Source: Chrysopilus asiliformis (taxonomy: Eukaryota; Arthropoda; Insecta; Diptera; Rhagionidae). Taken from it: DNA of 64,000 nucleotides. Position numbers and translations under genes: made by a program. The notes under the pieces were generated by a model. It was not told where the DNA came from and ran no database searches. It worked only from the letters and a program-made list of their open reading frames with translations. Below, in pieces: positions 56,709-64,000 of the stretch (within the stretch, counting starts at the first letter, position 1; every line of letters begins with the position of its first letter). The stretch is taken from NCBI GenBank assembly GCA_964034945.1, contig OZ035960.1, forward strand, positions 114,443,324-114,507,323, read 5' to 3'.

Positions 56709-57197
56709 ACTAGAATTTGGACCCGGCTACGCCCGGCTAAAAGCGTGAGTAGAACAAAATCTAAGAAAACAAAATTCAATTGGCAATAAATTAGATAGAA
56801 TAAGTTGCCCGTGCTTTTCTTTAAAAGATTCGGATTTTCTTTACCCCCTCCCCTTACTTCCTCAACTCTCGGGCTATCTTTTAATGGGTCTATGTTGGGG
56901 CTGGACCCCCGACGAACATCTATGCCAAATTTCAGGCCAATCGGTTCAGTAGTTTCCCCGAGAAAGAGTAACATAGCGCAAAAACTAAGTTTCGAAATCA
57001 CTTTAGCCTACCCCTTACTCCCTTGACCCCTCGCGCTACTTTTCCGTATGCCTATGTTGGAACCAGAACTACCACAGACACTCATGCCAAATTTCAAGTC
57101 AATCGGTTCAGCCGTTTTTGCGTGAAAGAGGAACAGACAGACATACAGACAGACAGATAGACAGACAGACACCAATTCATTTATATATTAGTATGAT
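56709..57197 (+). repeat. Repeat family A, copy 8
   Basis: Starts CTAGAATTTGGACCCGGCTA and includes both the GGGTCTATGTTGGGGCTGGA and the CCTATGTTGGAACCAGAACT modules, then a CAGA run and TATATTAGTATGAT. Confidence 0.78.
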
Positions 57198-57450
57198 TTG
57201 TTCCACAAATTTTGTCCATCTATCTCAGAATACCAAAAGTTGTCAAAATTTGAATTTATTCGGACGGTTTTATATGGAAATTTTTTCTCTGCTGTCCGCA
57301 CCCACAGTTTTACATGGATTGCGTACGCGTATCATGGATGAATGGCAACATTTATAAGGTTTTTTATTGCTATCATACAACAGCAAAAATCGAGATTGCA
57401 GTCCACAAGTAGATTGTGAAGGTGGAAAGGCTTTTAGAGCGGTAAATTAA

Positions 57451-57699
57451 GACGTTAAAAGCTAGAGTGGACCAAGCCACATAATCGAGTTTTTGAAGCT
57501 TTTCCACTTTTGTAATATTATTGACTGTAAATTTTTGGAAAAAAAATTTCTGTGGACTTTATTACTCAATGTTGAAATGTTCTTTTGTGCATACAAACAT
57601 TTTTATCTAGAAACTCACTCGCAATAGTGATTCTTCAAACACAAAAAAATTCACGATTTCGACATGTGGGTTGGTCCACTCTAGCTTTTAACTCCTCAA
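57451..57699. mobile_element. Repeat family G, copy 3
   Basis: Ends are GTTAAAAGCTAGAGTGGACC and the complement of GAGTTAAAAGCTAGAGTGGA. The interior is the reverse of copies 1 and 2 (TTACTCAATGTTGAAATGTT). Its terminal bases differ from the other two copies. Confidence 0.72.
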
Positions 57700-57704
57700 T
57701 TGTA

Positions 57705-58460
57705 GAAAATGTAATAAAACGCTGCGAATGTCACCAACACGTTATTCATTGTAAGGTACTTCACCACTTTTCTTCATGCAATTATCTTCTCTTATCATAT
57801 TTTATTGTCATCTTTGTGCAAAAAATGTCTTATCAACACCTTCGTTTCTTTGTTACGAACTAACAAAAACGAATATTTATTTTATTAAATTTTTCTACCC
57901 AAAATGTCTTAAAAGAGTCATGCCGCTTCCGATCATTTAATATAGTTAAAAGCTACGAATGTGCAAAACAACAAAATTTTAACTCCAGTATAGCTACAAA
58001 TATTGTAGCAAAGTAATGTAGATACAATCGTATAAAATTGCCAAATGGTTTGGATTAATTTTGTGTAAAAGCATTTTAAAATAAAATTTCTTAAAAGATT
58101 AAAAAAAAAGGTTTCGACTCGGAAAGTCACGAGAAGCTAAAATTTCTCCAAGGGCTATTTACGAAACCGAAAGTAAAGACATGTTTGCCTCGAATGCATA
58201 TTTTTTATTATTTGTATTTCTCCCTCCCACACCAAACCACTGAACTCTTTCAGCTTACGTGGTGTACAGTGAAATGCATTTGGTTTGACCGGCCCTTATC
58301 ACGTGCTTTAAATGCAAATCATATTTAAATTCAAATTTCAAAGATTGTAATAAAAATTTATTGTAGTGACTTTACATGACCTACCATAATCGATTATGCA
58401 TAAGTCATAAATTCAGATCTTTATTCACCCATCAACACGGAAAGAAAATTTACGTATTAA
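57705..58460. other. AT-rich DNA, nothing recognised
   Basis: No gene or repeat copy noticed. Confidence 0.45.
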
Positions 58461-58462
58461 CA

Positions 58463-59005
58463 ACTAAGCGAGGGCGTACACGGAGCAACTTTCGGTCATC
58501 AGCATGCCGCAACTTCACCAAATTGTGGGAAAGAAACGAGTGCGGGAAGAGGGGAAAAGTCGCCACTCGAAAAGTGTTCTTCTAGTCTTCTTTTACGCAC
58601 ACAAACGAAGTCGCTCGTGTAGCACGTCAGCATGCCTATGTGCGTAATTTCATTGAGTCAGTCGGTGTTAGCCACCGACTCGTAAACATATCCCAAATAA
58701 ACCAAAATTAGTAAAATACCCATTGCAGGTAGTTTTATTTTTCAGGTAGGTAGGTAAATAACAAATTACCAGTCCTTATTCTTCGATTGTTGGCAGATTC
58801 TATTATTAGCAATTGATGTTGCCTCGGTGCTAGCTACTAATGAGCTGGAAATACAACACATATATGAGAACCACACACACATGAGCGATCGCTTGTTGTA
58901 CACAAGTTTTTCCTACTAAAAAGTGAAGAAGCGTGTACGTCGGAAAGGCTTTTTGAGGACCAAAAGTTGCCGCGACGAGAAGAAGCGTGTGCGTTCGCAC
59001 TAAGG
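58463..59005. mobile_element. Repeat family H, copy 3, with a central insertion
   Basis: Left half GTACACGGAGCAACTTTCGG to about 58620 and right half from GAGCGATCGCTTGTTGTAC (58883) to GCGTGTGCGTTCGCAC match the two halves of the 16409 copy in reverse. About 240 bp of unrelated sequence, containing CACCGACT/AGTCGGTG, separates them. Confidence 0.62.
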
Positions 59006-59009
59006 ATTT

Positions 59010-59727
59010 TTGTTTCGACACAAGTTTGATTGGAACAACTTTCGAGTTCAAGTGAACTACATTAAAAAAAACAAATATTTCAATTCATGATTGCCTTGAA
59101 GTCACTGTGGATTTTATAATTTGCAACCAAATCACATCGTTGACACCCGAAATTAAAACGTATTTATATTCAAGCAAAATAGCTACCAATTAATAATAAT
59201 GTAGACAGATAGTTAGTGTTACGAAAAACAAATAGGAAAAAAAATATTGCTAATTAATATCATCTCTCGCTGTTACTGTTTTCCACTCAGGTTTCCCAAT
59301 CCCAATTAGGTTGATATGAAGCTGGCTTCCTTCTTAGCCCATACAGGCCTCTAGTTTGGTTGTTTGTGTTATTTGTTAGCACATTTGCTTACCTTTAGAC
59401 GTGGTTATAACGATCTATAGATATAGTGGTCGTATTTTTCAAAGTTTTAGGTTTCATTGGGTTTGAATGTAAGAAAAGCAGCGGCTTTTAATATAAATAA
59501 CAGTGGCTTTTTCCCAGATCACCTGAGAATTTAATTAAAGGATTCATAAATAATATTGATGTAAATCCCTGTATTTTGTTTAAATAAATGGTAGCCAATT
59601 CATAATCTAAAAGGCGTATTTTTAAAATTTAACTCCTGTAGATTGTTTTGATTGATTTTACCTGAAGAGTTGAGTGTACGAAATTAAATTCGATTATTAA
59701 GTTGAAATATAAGAAACGCAATCATAC
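59010..59727. other. AT-rich DNA, nothing recognised
   Basis: No gene or repeat copy noticed. Confidence 0.45.
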
Positions 59728-59729
59728 TA

Positions 59730-59829
59730 CAGTAGAATCTCGATAATTCGTATTTCAAGGGACCAGCAAATTCACACGAATTAGCGGGATACACGAATTA
59801 TCGGGGTACGAATTATCGGGATTCTACTG
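59730..59829. mobile_element. Pogo/Tigger-like MITE (100 bp)
   Basis: Ends CAGTAGAATCTCGATAATTC and, read inward, CAGTAGAATCCCGATAATTC, flanked by TA (59728-59729, 59830-59831). The interior is further ACGAATTA(T/G)C words. Confidence 0.85.
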
Positions 59830-59832
59830 TAA

Positions 59833-60028
59833 TATATAAAAATGAGTTGGTGTCTGTCTGTATGTCTGTCTGCCTGTCTATCTGTCTGTCTGTCTGTTCC
59901 TCTTTCACGCAAAAACGGCTGAATCGATTGACTTGAAATTTGGCATGAGTGTATGTGGAAGTTCTGGTTCCAACATAGGCATACGAAAAAGTAGCGCGAG
60001 GGGTGGGGGAGTAAGAGGAGTGGGTATT
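59833..60028 (-). repeat. Repeat family A, copy 9, truncated
   Basis: Reverse-strand 3' module only, from ATATAAAAATGAGTTGGTGT to GGGGTGGGGGAGTAAGAGGA. It starts at the target TA of the pogo-like MITE. Confidence 0.75.
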
Positions 60029-60202
60029 TTCAATATGACTCACCGTTTTCGAGAAATTTTCAAGAAACTGTTTCGTGTGTATTAGGGAGGGGGGGGGGGG
60101 GAAGGAATGGTGCAATTTTGCCCATTCAAGAGCTTAGCCATTTTCGAAAAACGTAACTATACAAATTTCAAGTCTCTAGCTCAATTCTTTTGATTTATTG
60201 TA

Positions 60203-60467
60203 CAGTAATCCCTCCAACTGCGCGGTTTCTAACTGCGCGGTTTCGCAATTTCGCGGTTTCGCAACTTCGCGCTTAAGTTTTTAATACCAAAATTTCGAAC
60301 TGCGCGGAAAAATTTCGCAGTTGCGCGGTTTTTTTTTAATAATTTTCGTTTAAAAAAACATGTTCTTAACCCCAAAATTTCATACAAAGTAGGGTTCACA
60401 GTGCGCGGTTTCGGTTTGCGCGCTCTTTTTGTGGAACGTATCGACTGCACACTTGGAGGGATTACTG
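60203..60467. mobile_element. Pogo-like MITE (265 bp)
   Basis: Inverted ends CAGTAATCCCTCCAA, perfect, flanked by TA (60201-60202, 60468-60469). The interior repeats AACTGCGCGGTTTC and AATTTCGC words, GC-richer than the surroundings. Confidence 0.85.
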
Positions 60468-60469
60468 TA

Positions 60470-61300
60470 ATGACTTTACAGGATTTTTGACATCGCGTAA
60501 AATTTGGCTGAATTTTAAAAGTTCGACATATTCTTTTTTATACTTTTGTGTTTCTGGTTTTTCTAATTTTTTTCTTAAAAACTGAACTAATTTAGTGGTT
60601 TTTTACGGTCCAAGACAAGAGTATAGGTTCTACGCAGCAAATATTACCTACTATTGGACGTCGCATAAAATTTCATATCTTTCGCATGCGAAGACCACAA
60701 ATAGTTTCTAAACATTTTCTTCATAGTTGACAATAAAACCACACAAAAATTACCACACTGAAACGGAACGTAAAAAAAAAATAATATCATTTAAGCATTT
60801 CCAAAAGTGCATTAACCTTTATTCCAAAGATCACATAATGTTGCATTTGTTTTCAATTCTCTGCATATACCAGTGACCGCATCGATCAGCACATCGAACT
60901 CTCTCTCCACACTGCAACCTGAGATAATTTTCTTAGCCATGAGCCCTAAACTATTGTACAATCAATTTCTGCGGAGATGCATGTGTCTTCTTAGTTTACA
61001 TCAAGACTTTGAAACTAACTGGAAGGTAAAATCTAAGACGTCCATCGTTTGCTAGCGAGCAACTGGATGGATACATTTATCCAATGAACGAATGAATTTG
61101 AACCGCAAAAAACAGTTTGGCTTTCACCATTCATCTATATTGGAATATCTTCAATTAGTCTTCCGCCATATAAGGTATCATCACTACAGTTTATTCGTAA
61201 GTTCAGTGAAGCATCTCTTCATTCTATCAACTCGGATGTCTAAGACGATAGATAAAATGATGGTAATATCGTATGCGTCGAAATATTCATATCTCATCAT
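60470..61300. other. Intergenic DNA with one weak coding candidate
   Basis: Nothing repetitive was recognised. A short minus-strand frame is listed separately (60812-60945). Confidence 0.4.
60812..60945 (-). CDS. Candidate exon fragment with saposin-like spacing
   Basis: A minus-strand frame encodes KKIISGCSVEREFDVLIDAV followed by TGICRELKTNATLC. The spacing of cysteines around an amphipathic helix (C...C, then about 10 residues to the next C) resembles a saposin B domain, as in acid sphingomyelinases, but the piece is only about 43 residues and its splice sites (TTTAG acceptor, GTTAAT donor) are weak. Treat as a hypothesis. Confidence 0.18.
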
Positions 61301-61304
61301 AACA

Positions 61305-62050
61305 CACTCAGAAAAATGATAAATGTACTGCAGGTCAACTTTTTGTCAGGTTAACTCTGACCTCTAGCCGGCTGACAGAGTTAACCTGCTTAAGTTTGAC
61401 GTAGTTAGATCAAGTTACATGGTTTTAGCCTGTTTCAGGCGTAAGTAAGCCTCAGTCGGGCGAGAATTACAAAACTAGTTTAACTACCAATGGCTAACTA
61501 AAACTGATACAGGCTTAATAAACCATTGCCAGGTGTATTAAACCACATTATACAGGAGCCATAGGCTTATAGTACACCCATGAGCGCTGTATGAATGCAG
61601 TGTTAAACGCCTGTAGCTCGACAATGCACCTGCAGCAGGTCAAGTAATTCTACCACAGGCCGACAGTCAACCTACGAACGACTAACTTGTCGCGATTAAC
61701 GCTACTTTAGGCTAACTGTCGCCCAGGGACAGCTTGACGGTAACCTGCCACAAGTTTACGTTACCTAGTGGAGGCTCACAATCTACGTGTAGCAGGCTAG
61801 TAAAACCACCCGTGGTTGACCAGTGACCTGGTGCAGTCTTAAAATAGACCTACCGCAGGTCAAGTCTCCTGAACCAGCCTTATTTTTCTCCTGCTGAAAG
61901 TCAATTTTACACCTACCTCAAGCTTACCTTTCCTCCTGCAGCTGTACAGCTGACCTGTAGCAGCCTCATAGTATACCTGCCGCAGGAGATCTACTATCTT
62001 CCCCCAGGAAGCTCAAAATACACTTGCAGCAACCAAAGTATTAGCCCCCA
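61305..62050. repeat. T-type terminus joined to a degenerate AGGTCA/ACCTGC array
   Basis: Starts with the family T end CACTCAGAAAAATG, then AGGTCAACTTTTTGTCAGGT and the TTAACTCTGACC palindrome arm. About 700 bp follow in which words such as ACCTGCAGCAGGTCAAGT, CTACCGCAGGTCAAGT and ACCTGCCGCAGGAG recur at irregular 25-60 bp intervals. No opposite CTGAGTG terminus was found. The segment is less AT-rich than its surroundings. Confidence 0.65.
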
Positions 62051-62102
62051 CGCCATACTTTTTCACTTATTAGAGTCCCATTATTGCGGAATATCATCTT
62101 AA

Positions 62103-62890
62103 CCTATTAACGCCGGGGTTGCCATATGGCCACAACGAGTTTACAATAAAGAACAATTGATGTTTTATTTTAATTACATTTTATTTATTATATACATTCA
62201 TGTTACAATTAAATGGTATCGTAAAGAAAAATTTTTATTTTAAATTATATGACACTATTCGCATGGTTGACATTAATCGCAAATCAAGGTGTTGTACAGG
62301 GACAGATAGATATGTGCCTATTTTCCACTTGATATGCTTTCCACTTGGAATTTCTGGAAGTAGATGAAAAGGTGGATTAAAGGGACTTAATAATTTAAAA
62401 ATATTGTTTTTAAAAAAACTGCCAAAGACACCTTCAACTAAAATTCCTTGAAAGTCAACCTATCAATGCCGCAACAATTATTTTTATAGATCTCCGTGTA
62501 TGAACACTAGCTCAGTTAAAATGTTATCGCTATCCAATATTAGGCCAAGTGCGCACTGCTTTAGTAAGGATGCTGCTGAATTGGCAATTTCAATTTTTAA
62601 AATACCTTTAACCAATTAATGAGAAAATCACTGAATATTTTTAACACATAAACCAAGCCATTCTTATAAAATAAACAAAAAAAAAAGAAAATTCTGAAAA
62701 AATGTATACATAAATCTGTGGTAATAAGTTAAAGTAGCTTAAGTCGATTTTCAGGCAAAGCAAAAATGATCTTTTTGTAAATACAAATTGAGATCAGTTT
62801 GGTTTTGTCTGAAAATCGGCTAAAAATATTTTAACTTATTATCACAGATATGTCCGGTGTACTCGTTTGAGTACAGCGGGCGTTAATTGG
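62103..62890. mobile_element. piggyBac-like element (788 bp, TTAA target)
   Basis: Ends CCTATTAACGCCGG and, read inward, CCAATTAACGCCCG, directly flanked by TTAA (62099-62102, 62891-62894). CCY starts are usual in piggyBac elements. Palindromes sit just inside each end (GCCATATGGC at the left, GTACTC...GAGTAC at the right). No convincing transposase remnant. Confidence 0.78.
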
Positions 62891-62894
62891 TTAA

Positions 62895-63250
62895 ACTAGT
62901 ATTTCATCATGCATCATAGTAGATTTAAGTAGAAATAACCAAATGTTAAATTAGTAAGCCCGAAAAACCCTTCGTTACCAGCTCCAATATTAGATTGTAC
63001 GCGTTTTCAAAACCAAAATTGCAACGTGAGCAACATTCTACATGCGTTGGCAATGATGCGCGCCTAGACTAAGTCTACACAAGGGACAAAAATATTGATT
63101 TTTTTTATTTTATTATTTCCGTTTAGTATTACATCTGCAAATCAGGCAAAGCATTAACAGCGCGAAATATCACGTTGAACTCAACTGTTTAAAAGCGAAA
63201 TAAAGCTATGTGCATTTTACTCGTACGCAATTTACCAAAATAGTTTTTTA
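62895..63250. other. AT-rich DNA, nothing recognised
   Basis: No gene or repeat copy noticed. Confidence 0.45.
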
Positions 63251-63254
63251 ACCG

Positions 63255-63870
63255 AATAAATGATATAACAATTTTCTAAGCGTTATCGGTACAATACTAC
63301 GAGTATGAATTTCACGAGTTAAAAACATAACAAAAGCTATAATTGCCAGTCTGGCAATTATTGAAAACCCGTATGGTGATTTAAGTGAACGGCGAACAGT
63401 TGTATCAAAATTCCACTTTGAAGTCAAACTTTTCAATAAAATTTTTTAAAATTTATTCCAATCGGATTTTGATGTATGGAAGGTTTGTGTAGAATAATAT
63501 TCTAAATAACTTTTGTTCTTGCGCTTTTTTGATAAGTTTTTGAGATAATCGCAAAAAACGTTTTCATTCGTAAGGGGTTTACCAATTTTGCCCATTAACG
63601 AACTTGGATTCACATTTTACGAAAAACGGATCTACGAAAAATTTCAAGGCTCTAGCTCAATCCGTGCGCCCGCAATCCGCACCACAGACGGACAGACGGA
63701 CGGACGGACGGACGGACATGCAAAAATTAATTTTTTTTATCATTCTAAACACACTGGTGTAATTCATTTTTGTGTGTGATGACGGGTTCTTGGCGTTACA
63801 AACGGTAAGGCAAAGTTAATATACCCTTTGGTTTCACCATACGGGTATAAAAAGGGAATGGAAGATTGTC
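63255..63870 (-). repeat. Repeat family E, copy 4 (reverse)
   Basis: Reverse copy of 44905-45590, sharing CAAAAACGTTTTCATTCGTA-like, TTCCAATCGGATTTTGATGT and CCTTTGGTTTCACCATACGG wording. The CGGACGGACGGACGGAC run at 63687-63715 is its short array. Confidence 0.75.
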
Positions 63871-64000
63871 TGTAGTTTTAAATTTTATTGAAACCAGTTT
63901 GATTTCAGGTTAATTTGTTAACTGAACCAAAAAACATGCTTATTGAAACGAAAAACTTACCTTTGATTCCAGACGGTTCCTTGATTAACTCGAACTTGCA

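Overview
The window looks like nuclear DNA of an insect, or at least an arthropod. It is AT-rich and contains very little coding sequence. Its two recognisable host genes have GT/AG introns, and one belongs to a receptor class known from animals. Most of the rest is non-autonomous DNA transposons (MITEs), interspersed repeats ending in a CAGA run, and simple-sequence arrays. I cannot name the species from the sequence.

Host genes: (1) 2824-3308, plus strand: an Atg8-family gene of the LC3 rather than the GABARAP type, two clear exons, with the last few codons uncertain. (2) 12240-23211, minus strand: a complete ten-exon gene for a type C1 leucine-rich-repeat GPCR (relaxin-receptor / Lgr3 class). 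The order is N-terminal membrane anchor, one LDL-receptor class A module, cysteine-bearing cap, leucine-rich repeats, hinge and seven transmembrane segments. All splice phases agree and the product is 732 residues. Only weak exon candidates were found elsewhere.

Layout. 1-12.2 kb: LC3 gene among MITEs, including a pogo/Tigger-like element invaded by other repeats and a palindromic element carrying a nested TA-flanked MITE. 12.2-23.2 kb: Lgr3, with repeats in its introns, including a 518-bp (TGTC)n run. 23.2-35.5 kb: repeats, an octamer array, and inverted-repeat elements. 35.6-36.15 kb: a mariner-like element with a 5'-3' fused, frameshifted transposase remnant. 36.4-43.2 kb: MITEs, a 162-bp-period tandem duplication and a 446-bp dodecamer array. 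43.5-52.7 kb: repeats, a piggyBac-like element keeping the transposase cysteine-rich tail, and a three-level nest (repeat, hexamer-carrying MITE, hAT element with 8-bp duplication). 52.7-64 kb: a strongly expanded hexamer MITE, another hAT element, two pogo-like MITEs, a long degenerate AGGTCA/ACCTGC array attached to one MITE terminus, and a third TTAA-flanked element.

The two genes have no evident functional link: one acts in autophagy, the other in peptide-hormone signalling. The main interest is the mobile-element ecology: several MITE families with readable target-site duplications, and families of interspersed repeats in which short arrays (4, 6, 8 or 12 bp units) expand at a fixed internal position.
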